54,371 nt of DNA from Bacteroidota bacterium (GTDB lineage: Bacteria > Bacteroidota > Bacteroidia > B-17B0 > Aurantibacillaceae): positions 1 to 54,371 of the forward strand of contig JACDDR010000011.1 of assembly GCA_013816895.1 (NCBI GenBank). Reading direction: 5' to 3'. A program made the position numbers and the translations under genes. Numbering within the stretch: position 1 is the stretch's first letter; each line of letters begins with the position of its first letter. Below, one piece after another: positions 37,716 through 45,990 of this stretch. The notes below the pieces were generated by a model. That model searched no databases. It was not told the DNA's origin and saw only the letters and a list, made by a program, of their open reading frames with translations.

Positions 37716-40667
37716 TTAGTATCCAAAAACATCTTTTAAAGTAAGGTATTTTACAGTGCCATATTGCTGAAGCACTTTAACATCCAGTCCTTCCTTCTTG
37801 CCTAATACAAGAATAGTTTTTGGTTTTCCTTTTACATTTTCCACCTGGAATTTCTTAACGTCATCGTAACTGTATTGTTGTACTTTGTCGTAAATGTCTT
37901 TTCGGATGTCCGTTTTTAATCCCAGGTCTTCTGCCTTGAGATAATCAAAAAGAATTTCAGATTTGGTAATACGTTGCGTTCTCATCTCCTGTAACACAAG
38001 CTCCTTGGCAGAAAGAAAACTTCCTTCCGCTTTAGGAATTTCGTTCAGCAGATCTGCCATGCCTTTCATGGCATCAGCCAATTTATCGGCCTGCGAACCT
38101 ATGTATGACATGTTAAAGCATTGCTTGCTTAATTTGTTGGGCAGTACAAAACGCGAATAAGTTGAGTAGGCAAGGGCTTTCGATTCACGCAGATCCTGAA
38201 ATACTACCCCGCTCATGCCTCCTCCAAAATAAGTATTATACAAGGTTGTCAGCGGAACTTCACTTGCTCTGTAGAGACCTCCGTTCGAAAGCATCACAAT
38301 CTCTGCCTGCTTCATATCGTAGTCAATTACATAAACTGTATTGTCCAGTTGCTTTTCATCAAATTTATAGGGAGACGGAACCGGCTTGAGCTTTTCCGGA
38401 ACAGTATGAAACGTATGTAAGGAGGATACCAGGTCCGTTGCAGACTTAGGTCCGTAATACAATACTTTGTGTTCATAAGAGGTAAGATTTTTAATCTTAT
38501 TTTTAATATCCGTGGCCGTTAATTTATTAAGTTCTTCCTCTGTAGCCTTGTGCGTAAAAGGATTTACAGGTCCGAAACGCGCGTAGTTAAGCATAGCGCC
38601 ATTAAGGATCAAACGTTTCTGAAGTTTGTTATCGCCCCTTTCTTTGATCAGGTCACCAACAAGGCTTTTAAGGATGCTTTCATCCACTACCGGATCCGCA
38701 AGTACTTTCTCAAATAATTGCAACGCACTTTCAAAATTATCATCGAGCCCGCTTAAACTCACCCAGGTGTTTTCATTGTCGCTGAATACTTCAAATGAGC
38801 AGCCAAGTTTATAAAACGATTGTTTGATGTCAGAAGGCGTCATACCTGTGGTTCCCAGGTAAGGAATATATTTTACAGCAACAGGAAGAATCTTGTCGTT
38901 ATTGCTTCCCATGTCAAATTTATAATACATCTCAAATAATTTGTTCTCTGTGTTCTTGTTTGAAATAACTGGAACGCCCGATTTTAAAGGCGACCTTACA
39001 ATATCCTTATCGTAATCAATAAATTTAGGCTCAACAACCGAAGGTGCTGTCTTCATGATCTGTTCAACGAAAGGCGACGAGTGATCCCTGTCTACTTCCA
39101 CAGGAGTAATACTTGGTTTCTCAACTTTTTGAACGCTTTTATCTTCACCGGTTCTTTTATAAATAACCACATAGTTATTGTCTTTAAAAGTTTTGTTCGC
39201 AAAATCTATAATGTTCTGTTTTGTGATCTTTGAGAGCCTTTCAAGGCGGCCTACTTCCTGCTCCCATTTAAGATCATTGATGAATGCGTCTAACATGGCG
39301 TTGGCGCGAGTATCATTGTGTTCCAGCTCTCTGGTTTTTTTAAGTTTCAGGTCGGTAACAACAGCCGAAGTAAGCCAGTCAGGAAATTCGCCCTTCCGGA
39401 TGAGGTCTATTTGCCCGATCAGTAATTTTTCTACTTCTTCAAGGCTCTGACCTTCTTTAGGTTCGCCGCTCAATCCAAAAAAACCATAGTCTTTCATGGA
39501 ATATGAAAAACCGTTACTGCTGAGTACTTTCTGCGCCTGGTTCAGGTTAAGATCCATTAAACCTGCTGTGCGGTTATATAACAGCGAAGCTATTATCGTA
39601 GCAATTTCTTCATCTTTTGTGCCCATTCCAGCCATTCTCCAGCCAATGTTAATGCTGGCAGGATCGGGACCAACCACCTCGATAGCTATTTTGGAAGTGA
39701 TAGGTGCTTCGGGTTGAAACGTGTAAGTAGGTACTGGTTTTGCCTTATAGCTTCCAAACTTTTTTTCAATGTCAACAATTATTTTATCCGGATCAAAATC
39801 ACCACTCATAACAATGGCCATGTTATTCGGCACATAATACTTGTCGTAAAAATTATTGATCTCTACCATTGAAGGATTTTTCAAATGTTCAATTGTTCCA
39901 ATAGTCGTCTGCGTTCCGTAAGTATGATTTTTATAAAGAGAAGCTAATAAAGCCTCGTATACTTTATTATTGTCGTTGTCCAGGCCACGGTTTTTTTCTT
40001 CGTAAACGGCTTCAAGTTCGGTATGAAATAAACGAAGAACAATTTTTTTAAAGCGTTCCGATTCAATTTTCAGCCAGTTGTCGAGCTGGTTACTCGGAAT
40101 ATCATTTACATAAACAGTCTGATCAAAGGAAGTATAGGCATTTGTTCCGGCAGCCCCTATTCCCGCGAGCATTTTGTCGTATTCATTGGCAATAGCGTAT
40201 TTTGCAGCTACTCCGCTGATACTGTCGATCTTATGATAAATGGTTTTACGCTGCGCTTCATCTTTTGTTTTACGGTAAGTTTCGTAAAGGTCAGAGATCT
40301 TTTTAATTTCGGCGCTTTCGTTTTTAAAGTCTTTTGTTCCAAACACATCGTTACCTTTAAACACCATGTGCTCCAGATAATGCGCCAGCCCCGTGGCATT
40401 GGCAGGGTCATTCTTGCTGCCGGCCTTTACGGCAATGTAAGTTTGCACGCGCGGCGCATCTTTGTAAACCGAGAGGTAAACTTTCATCCCGTTCTTTAAA
40501 GTATAGATCCTTGTTTTTAAAGGATCGTTAATCGCATATTCGTAGTTAAGGGTGGTTTTCTTGTCATCACTAACGGGTTTTGAATTGCCGCCGGGTTTTT
40601 GTTGCGCAAGTATATTTCCGCCAATAAGTAAAAACAAAATGGCTTTGATGATTTTCTGGGATATCAT
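37716..40667 (-). CDS. M16 family zinc peptidase (two-domain, pitrilysin-like)
   Basis: This 983-residue protein has a signal peptide (1-21). The inverted zinc motif HYLEH (His96, Glu99, His100) is followed by an EAVYEEKNRG block supplying the third ligand. A second, inactive M16 half lies after about residue 540, with the LRESKALAYSTYSRF signature near the end. It should act as a periplasmic or surface oligopeptidase. No neighbour tells its substrate. It is located downstream of dnaX. Confidence 0.93.
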   Translation of the reverse strand: MISQKIIKAILFLLIGGNILAQQKPGGNSKPVSDDKKTTLNYEYAINDPLKTRIYTLKNGMKVYLSVYKDAPRVQTYIAVKAGSKNDPANATGLAHYLEHMVFKGNDVFGTKDFKNESAEIKKISDLYETYRKTKDEAQRKTIYHKIDSISGVAAKYAIANEYDKMLAGIGAAGTNAYTSFDQTVYVNDIPSNQLDNWLKIESERFKKIVLRLFHTELEAVYEEKNRGLDNDNNKVYEALLASLYKNHTYGTQTTIGTIEHLKNPSMVEINNFYDKYYVPNNMAIVMSGDFDPDKIIVDIEKKFGSYKAKPVPTYTFQPEAPITSKIAIEVVGPDPASINIGWRMAGMGTKDEEIATIIASLLYNRTAGLMDLNLNQAQKVLSSNGFSYSMKDYGFFGLSGEPKEGQSLEEVEKLLIGQIDLIRKGEFPDWLTSAVVTDLKLKKTRELEHNDTRANAMLDAFINDLKWEQEVGRLERLSKITKQNIIDFANKTFKDNNYVVIYKRTGEDKSVQKVEKPSITPVEVDRDHSSPFVEQIMKTAPSVVEPKFIDYDKDIVRSPLKSGVPVISNKNTENKLFEMYYKFDMGSNNDKILPVAVKYIPYLGTTGMTPSDIKQSFYKLGCSFEVFSDNENTWVSLSGLDDNFESALQLFEKVLADPVVDESILKSLVGDLIKERGDNKLQKRLILNGAMLNYARFGPVNPFTHKATEEELNKLTATDIKNKIKNLTSYEHKVLYYGPKSATDLVSSLHTFHTVPEKLKPVPSPYKFDEKQLDNTVYVIDYDMKQAEIVMLSNGGLYRASEVPLTTLYNTYFGGGMSGVVFQDLRESKALAYSTYSRFVLPNKLSKQCFNMSYIGSQADKLADAMKGMADLLNEIPKAEGSFLSAKELVLQEMRTQRITKSEILFDYLKAEDLGLKTDIRKDIYDKVQQYSYDDVKKFQVENVKGKPKTILVLGKKEGLDVKVLQQYGTVKYLTLKDVFGY

Positions 40668-40693
40668 GGATGTTTGGTTAATGAAAAATAAAG

Positions 40694-42412
40694 TTAGTAA
40701 TCAATTTCTAAATCGAAACGTTTTTTTAATTCCAGCAATGCCGGATTTCTTTCTACCATTGATTTAAAAATGTCGGCCGGCTTGTAAGCCTTGCTCTGAC
40801 TTTCCTGGCGGCTTATTTCCACCTGCAGGGTAATAGAATTGTTGTGAAGCAGTTTGCGAAGCTCATCCAAAAAATCCTGTTTCATGTTTTGAAGCAGTTC
40901 GCGTTGTGTTTCGTTATTGATGGTAAGTGTGATAACACTTTCATCGTACGAAAGACCTGAAGTGGTTAAGGTGGCGTGAAGCTGCCGTGCGCCCTGTTGC
41001 TGCTTTTGTTCAGCATAAGTTTTAATCGCCGCTTTTACATCGTCAAACTCAACATCTTTATTAACAGCGACGATATCGTTCTTTTCTTCAGCGACCGAGC
41101 TTGTTTCTGTTTTGCCATTCTGACCACTTTTTGCTTCATTCAGACTGAATTCTGATTTGATCTTCAGGCGATCGAAAGAAACGGTGGGTTTTTGCGCGAA
41201 TTTAATTTCAGGTTCCTTTAAGGCACTTATTTTTTGAATTCCCGTTGTGCCTGCAACTGCTGCTGGTTGCGTAACTGTCAGGGTTTCTGACTCATCATTT
41301 TTTTTTTCCGCATCGGCCGACGCGGTAAGAAAAGTGAGCTGCATGAGCGCCATTTCCACGAGTAAGCGCTGGTTTTTAGCGCTTTTATAATTTACATCGG
41401 TTTTGCTGATCAACGCCAGAGCCTTGAGCAGGAAATTAAGCGGACAAGCCTGGGCTTGCTGTGTATAGCGCTGTTTAAGAGTTTCGCTCACTTCCAGTAA
41501 AACAATCGTTTGAGGATCTTTGCTCACCATCAGGTTACGTAAATGCTCACCCAGACCGATCAGGAAATTATGACCATCAAAACCTCTTTTAAGAATGTCG
41601 TCAAACGTTATCATAATATCCGGAAGACCTTGTTTAAGAAAGGCGTCGGTTATTTTGAAATAGTAATCGTAATCAAGTACGTGTAAATTTTCAACTACTT
41701 GTTTATAGGTTAAATGATTGCCGGTAAAGGCCACCATCTGGTCAAAAATAGAACAGGCATCGCGTAAGCCGCCATCTGCCTTTTGGGCGATCACATGCAA
41801 TGCTTCCGGTTCAAAGCTTACCTGCTCGTTACCGGCCATGAAGGCCAAATGATTGCTGATATCTTCAACTTTAATGCGGTTGAAATTAAACACCTGGCAA
41901 CGCGAGAGTATTGTAGGGATGATCTTATGCTTTTCGGTAGTGGCAAGTATGAATTTTGCGTGCTTTGGCGGTTCTTCAAGTGTTTTCAAAAAAGCGTTGA
42001 AGGCCGCGGTACTCAGCATGTGAACCTCGTCAATAATATATACTTTGTATTCTCCCAGCTGCGGGGCAAAGCGCACCTGGTCAACCAGGTTACGGATGTC
42101 TTCTACCGAGTTATTACTGGCGGCATCCAGTTCGTAAACGTTCAGTGATGCCCCGGAATTAAAGGAAACACAGGAGTCGCACTTGTCGCAGGCTTCACCT
42201 TTAGCGTCAACATCCGGACAATTAATGGTTTTAGCGAAAATACGGGCGCAGGTTGTTTTCCCTACACCGCGCGGGCCGCAGAACAGATAGGCCTGGGCCA
42301 GCTGTTTATTAACGATGGCGTTTTTTAGAGTATTGGTTATATGACTTTGACCAACAACTGTGTTAAAGTGTTGTGGTCTGTACTTACGGGCCGATACTAT
42401 AAAATTATCCAT
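40694..42412 (-). CDS. dnaX: DNA polymerase III subunits gamma/tau
   Basis: From Met at 42412 (MDNFIVSARKYRPQ, the usual start in the phylum; an ATG four codons upstream is possible) this gives 572 residues. It has Walker A GPRGVGKTT, a four-Cys zinc module between residues 65 and 84, VYIIDEVHMLS (Walker B), LKTLEEPP and sensor Arg region SRCQVFNF. The C-terminal part is long and contains a low-complexity linker, as in tau. It loads the sliding clamp and ties the polymerase to the helicase. No slippery A-run for a gamma form was obvious in the linker. Confidence 0.97.
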   Translation of the reverse strand: MDNFIVSARKYRPQHFNTVVGQSHITNTLKNAIVNKQLAQAYLFCGPRGVGKTTCARIFAKTINCPDVDAKGEACDKCDSCVSFNSGASLNVYELDAASNNSVEDIRNLVDQVRFAPQLGEYKVYIIDEVHMLSTAAFNAFLKTLEEPPKHAKFILATTEKHKIIPTILSRCQVFNFNRIKVEDISNHLAFMAGNEQVSFEPEALHVIAQKADGGLRDACSIFDQMVAFTGNHLTYKQVVENLHVLDYDYYFKITDAFLKQGLPDIMITFDDILKRGFDGHNFLIGLGEHLRNLMVSKDPQTIVLLEVSETLKQRYTQQAQACPLNFLLKALALISKTDVNYKSAKNQRLLVEMALMQLTFLTASADAEKKNDESETLTVTQPAAVAGTTGIQKISALKEPEIKFAQKPTVSFDRLKIKSEFSLNEAKSGQNGKTETSSVAEEKNDIVAVNKDVEFDDVKAAIKTYAEQKQQQGARQLHATLTTSGLSYDESVITLTINNETQRELLQNMKQDFLDELRKLLHNNSITLQVEISRQESQSKAYKPADIFKSMVERNPALLELKKRFDLEIDY

Positions 42413-42531
42413 GATGGGAGACATTAAAAATACGCCATTTCAAGGGCTTTATAAAATTAAAGTGTGCCTAAAAAAGGTTAAATTTATTAACCAGTGTTTA
42501 TAAATATATATTATACTTTTACTTTAGGGCA

Positions 42532-43227
42532 TTGAATTTTCTGAAAGTAATATTTTTTTTACTCTTACCCGCTAATTTTCTGGCACAGCAACTCATTAAA
42601 GGGGTTATTGTTGAACGCGACAGTGCCACTCTGATGCCTTTTGTTTATATCATCAATAAAAGTAACGGAAACGGCACTATGAGTGATAATGACGGCCGAT
42701 TTACACTGCTTTCAAAATCGGATGATACACTCATTTGTTCTTATGTGGGCTACGCGAAATTGTACGTGCCGGTAAAATCGCTTAAATCCAACGAAAAAGG
42801 ACTTGTTAAGCTCATCATGGGCCAGCAGATGGTAAACCTGAACACGGTTACGGTTACCACGTTTAAAATAAAACCCTACGAGCGCGATTACATGCAAAAG
42901 ATAATTGATGAGAGTAAGATCAGGAAACTGGATTACCTCGGAAGCCCTATTACCGCGTTATATATGCAGTATAGCAAAGAGGGAAGGCAGATCAGGAAGC
43001 TCGCAAAAATATTTGAAGATTTGTTTGATCAGGAACAGGTGGCAAAAAAATTGACGCCTGAAATTCTTGCAAGGCTCACTGGCGATGAGAATATAGATTT
43101 TGAAGCGTTCCGAAGATATTGTTATTACATCAGTAATTATTTCATCATCAATCACGAGGGCGCGGAGCTCTATTCGAAAGTAATGGACTGCTATAAAACA
43201 TTTAAAGCAGAACGTAGAACAAGGTGA
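42532..43227 (+). CDS. CarboxypepD_reg-like surface protein
   Basis: This 231-residue protein starts with TTG and has a signal peptide (1-19, ending FLAQ). A carboxypeptidase regulatory-like beta domain (about 22-95) contains GVIVERDSATLMPFVYI and ICSYVGYAKL, as found at the front of TonB-dependent receptors. No plug or barrel follows; a 130-residue helical, charged C-terminus does, with YMQYSKEGRQIRKLAKI. Many Bacteroidota encode such stand-alone proteins. Function unknown. Confidence 0.82.
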   Translation: MNFLKVIFFLLLPANFLAQQLIKGVIVERDSATLMPFVYIINKSNGNGTMSDNDGRFTLLSKSDDTLICSYVGYAKLYVPVKSLKSNEKGLVKLIMGQQMVNLNTVTVTTFKIKPYERDYMQKIIDESKIRKLDYLGSPITALYMQYSKEGRQIRKLAKIFEDLFDQEQVAKKLTPEILARLTGDENIDFEAFRRYCYYISNYFIINHEGAELYSKVMDCYKTFKAERRTR

Positions 43228-43279
43228 GATTAATTTTCGGAAATGAGATTTATGATTTTGAATTTTAAAAATTTACAAT

Positions 43280-43855
43280 ATGGAAACTTCTGATTTTATT
43301 ACAAGTGTAAAACGGCAATTCGAATATTATAAGAATCTTGCCGAGCAAACCTTTGAGCAGGTGGAAGACGAAAAACTATTCTACCAGTTCAATGAGAACA
43401 GCAACAGTATGGCCATTATCGTTCAACACCTTTGGGGCAACATGATGAGCCGCTGGACCGACTTTTTAACTTCTGACGGGGAAAAGGAGTGGAGGGAAAG
43501 AGACGCGGAGTTTGAAGTGCATGTTAAGACACGCAAAGAGCTTCTTAAAAAATGGAACGAAGGATGGAACTGTTTATTTAACACGTTGAATTCTTTAAAC
43601 GAAGAAGATTTTGCAAAAACCATTTATATCCGTAACCAGGGACATAGTGTGATGGAAGCCATTAACAGGCAGCTGGCGCATTATCCGTATCATATCGGTC
43701 AGATCGTTTATATTGGAAAAATGCTCGAGAACGACGACTGGAAATCGCTATCCATTCCCAGAAATCAATCAAAAAATTACAATGCTGAAAAGTTTTCGCA
43801 GGCAAAACACAACGAACATTTTACAGAAGAATACCTGAGGAAAAAAAAGGAGTGA
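43280..43855 (+). CDS. DinB-superfamily protein (DUF1572 type)
   Basis: This 191-residue four-helix protein has three His at the positions used for metal in the DinB/YfiT fold: IVQHLWGN (His50), QLAHYPYH (His134 and His138). The length and the WTDFL block match DUF1572. DinB-like proteins often carry out metal- or thiol-dependent transfers, but this subgroup has no known substrate that I can name. No signal peptide, so it is cytoplasmic. It is 52 bases after the preceding gene. Confidence 0.85.
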   Translation: METSDFITSVKRQFEYYKNLAEQTFEQVEDEKLFYQFNENSNSMAIIVQHLWGNMMSRWTDFLTSDGEKEWRERDAEFEVHVKTRKELLKKWNEGWNCLFNTLNSLNEEDFAKTIYIRNQGHSVMEAINRQLAHYPYHIGQIVYIGKMLENDDWKSLSIPRNQSKNYNAEKFSQAKHNEHFTEEYLRKKKE

Positions 43856-43919
43856 CGTTGTGTTATGATATTGCAAAATTCATTTCGGCCCCCGGTTAAC
43901 AATGCCGTTAAAAATTCCT

Positions 43920-44348
43920 TTAAACAGTGCCTAAACCCGAAGCCAGAAGTACTTCAGAAATAATTCCTTTTAAATCTTCTGTGGATATTGGTTTAAGGTA
44001 ATATTTGAGAGCGCCATGAATAAGGCATTCTGATTCTATTTTATCATTTTTACTCGTTGAAATAATAAAAACAGGAATATTACAAAGCTTACTGTTTTTT
44101 TTCAGTTCCTTCAGAAGTTCCAGTCCGCTTAAAAGCGGCATGTTCAGATCGGTTAAAATAAGATCCGGAGTGTAATTTTCTTCCGGAGAATCTTCTCCTT
44201 TTAATAAAAGGTCCATGGCCTGCGCGCCATTATATACCGAATGGACTTTAATTTCAGGGCTGAATTCCTTTACTACGGTCTGCATAAAAAAATGATCATC
44301 CGGGTCATCATCTACCAGGAGAATCTGGGGGGTTAACTCGCTCATCAC
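43920..44348 (-). CDS. Stand-alone response regulator receiver protein
   Basis: This 142-residue protein is one receiver domain: DDDPDD acidic pocket (residues 13-18), phospho-acceptor Asp67 in LILTDLNMP, Ser/Thr in FIISTSK and Lys in YYLKPIS. There is no output domain. It therefore works like CheY or as a phosphate relay. No histidine kinase is nearby. The related receiver at 53.2 kb has similar length and motifs. Confidence 0.93.
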   Translation of the reverse strand: MMSELTPQILLVDDDPDDHFFMQTVVKEFSPEIKVHSVYNGAQAMDLLLKGEDSPEENYTPDLILTDLNMPLLSGLELLKELKKNSKLCNIPVFIISTSKNDKIESECLIHGALKYYLKPISTEDLKGIISEVLLASGLGTV

Positions 44349-44526
44349 GTTATCTCAACAATTGGGGGTTAAATTTAAATCTTTCTTAAAGATAACAAAA
44401 CCAGTTTTACCTTTAAAATTAAATTATAGAAATTCGACAAAAGAAGAACATTAAACTTTTCTGTTTATTGGTAAAAGCTAAGGTGTTGAGATTGACTGAT
44501 TTAAAATGCGAAGCGCAATCGCGAAA

Positions 44527-44943
44527 TTAAATAAGTTCTTTCGACAGGTTAAAAATGCCTTCTTTTTTTAACGTGGTGATCCATTCAAGGGCCTCTTCTT
44601 TTGTTTTAAAAATGCCAACCGGAATACCCGGTTTATGGTTATTTTTAAAAAAGCTAACGGTTAAAACATTTGCCACATTAGAATTATAATGGGCCGAAGC
44701 AACCCTGTTGGCAATGGTATTTTGTAAGGCGCCGTACTTTAGGGCATCGGGATCAATCATAAAGTAGTTGGCGGCATTCACAAGTGCAATATAGGGTTTA
44801 CCGGAGGTAAGCTCGTGAATAACACGGTAATGGCGGCTGGTATTTTCAAGTGTCATTTCAGCGCCCGCTGTAATTTCAATATGAAGAAGGGATTCTTCTT
44901 CATTAAAACTCATAAAAGCAATTTCGGTACGGATGGATCTCAT
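44527..44943 (-). CDS. STAS/SpoIIAA-like protein of unknown function
   Basis: This 138-residue soluble protein has an N-terminal strand-rich part, LVNAANYFMIDPDAL in the middle, and a C-terminal IPVGIFKTKEEALEWI, an ending seen in SpoIIAA-like/DUF7793 proteins of this phylum. I see no clear phosphorylatable Ser in the canonical STAS loop. It lies near a lone receiver on the same strand, 178 bases upstream of it. A regulatory role is plausible but unproven. Confidence 0.7.
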   Translation of the reverse strand: MRSIRTEIAFMSFNEEESLLHIEITAGAEMTLENTSRHYRVIHELTSGKPYIALVNAANYFMIDPDALKYGALQNTIANRVASAHYNSNVANVLTVSFFKNNHKPGIPVGIFKTKEEALEWITTLKKEGIFNLSKELI

Positions 44944-45020
44944 TACCTAAATATAAAAAATTTCCGGTAACAAAACAAGAAAATAAAATGGCAATAATTG
45001 CATTTAGGTTTTCAATAGCT

Positions 45021-45302
45021 GGCACCTAAATGAAATAGTTCATTCGCTACAGGTGGTCTGGCTTTTACCTTCTGAACAGGATCTGGCAATTTGTACAAAA
45101 GAAATCCGATTTCCGTACATGCGGAATGTATAACGACTGGATCAGGTCCTTACATCTCGGGCAGTTAGATTTTCTAAAGGTTAAACAATCCTTGTTTAAA
45201 GGTTTAATCCTTTTGAGTTTATTGACATCGAATCTGAAGTTTTTAATTTCCCGTAACATGCTTTTTTGTTTTTATACTTTTTAACTAATAAAATTAGGTG
45301 CC
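45021..45302. repeat. Inverted repeat flanking a small zinc-ribbon gene
   Basis: GGCACCTAA at 45021-45029 and TTAGGTGCC at 45294-45302 are perfect reverse complements, and the match extends imperfectly to TAGTT on the inner side. They enclose the 64-residue gene. This might be a tiny mobile or regulatory unit, or chance. Confidence 0.35.
45065..45259 (-). CDS. Small zinc-ribbon protein (64 residues)
   Basis: This short protein has two CxxC pairs, NCPRCKD (Cys33, Cys36) and FCTNCQI (Cys55, Cys58), 18 residues apart. They should bind one zinc ion. The N-terminus is basic and rich in Lys, so nucleic-acid binding is possible. I do not recognise the family. It stands alone between divergent transcription units and is flanked by an inverted repeat. 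The Cys pairs make it more believable than a random frame, but its expression is not shown. Confidence 0.5.
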   Translation of the reverse strand: MLREIKNFRFDVNKLKRIKPLNKDCLTFRKSNCPRCKDLIQSLYIPHVRKSDFFCTNCQILFRR

Positions 45303-45383
45303 AAAAATTTTTTCCGCTGCTTGTTCGGGCTACGTTCAGGCGATGGCATGTATTTGTTATTTATTGAAGTCTAAATCCTTCTT

Positions 45384-45872
45384 ATGAAAAAAATCATTCT
45401 TTTTAGTTTTGCTCTTTCTGCTTTTGCGATGAGCGCTCAGAGAGATGTTAAGTTCGCGACTGACGCGGCCAATGGCAACCTTCTGGAGGTTAAGCTGGGT
45501 GAATTAGCCATGCAGGCCGGTTATTCAGAAGCGGTAAAACAGCTGGGTCAGAAGATGAAAGAAGACCATTCGCAGGCCATCGTGGATCTTATGGAAATAA
45601 CTTCCAAAAAGGGCATTGTACTGGCTACAAACCTTGATGAGAAAGGGGAAAGGATCTTTGAAAAACTTTCGAAAAAGAATGCGGAGGACTTTGATAAAGC
45701 ATACACCAAACTGATGGTGAGGGATCATAAAAAAGATCTGTGTGAGTTTAAAAAACAAGCGAAAAAAGGAAAAGATGCTGAACTGAAAAAGTGGGCAGCG
45801 AGTGTTGTGCCTACATTAGAGCATCATCTGGAAATGTCAAAACAAGCCTGCGAACAGGTAAAGAAAAAATAA
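45384..45872 (+). CDS. DUF4142 family exported protein
   Basis: This 162-residue protein has a signal peptide (1-18, ending MSAQ). The helical domain has the family pattern: DVKFATDAANGNLLEVKLGELA, MKEDHSQA, VRDHKKDL and LEHHLEMSK. The conserved His residues suggest a ferritin-like four-helix bundle. It is probably periplasmic. Its role is unknown, although members are often found near stress or envelope genes. A 118-base gap separates it from the deacetylase gene. Confidence 0.9.
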   Translation: MKKIILFSFALSAFAMSAQRDVKFATDAANGNLLEVKLGELAMQAGYSEAVKQLGQKMKEDHSQAIVDLMEITSKKGIVLATNLDEKGERIFEKLSKKNAEDFDKAYTKLMVRDHKKDLCEFKKQAKKGKDAELKKWAASVVPTLEHHLEMSKQACEQVKKK

Positions 45873-45990
45873 AAAGGTATTTATCAACAGGCTCTCAAAT
45901 CTTCGCTGAGGGGCATTCCATAGTTTATTTTTTGGGGAATATTTTACTCTTAATGCTTATCTTTCCCCTTATTAATTTACTTTTTCAGGT

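Noticed and set aside
45021..45302. TGGCACC words as sigma-54 -24 elements
   Set aside because: Neither copy has the TTGC (-12) element at the required distance.
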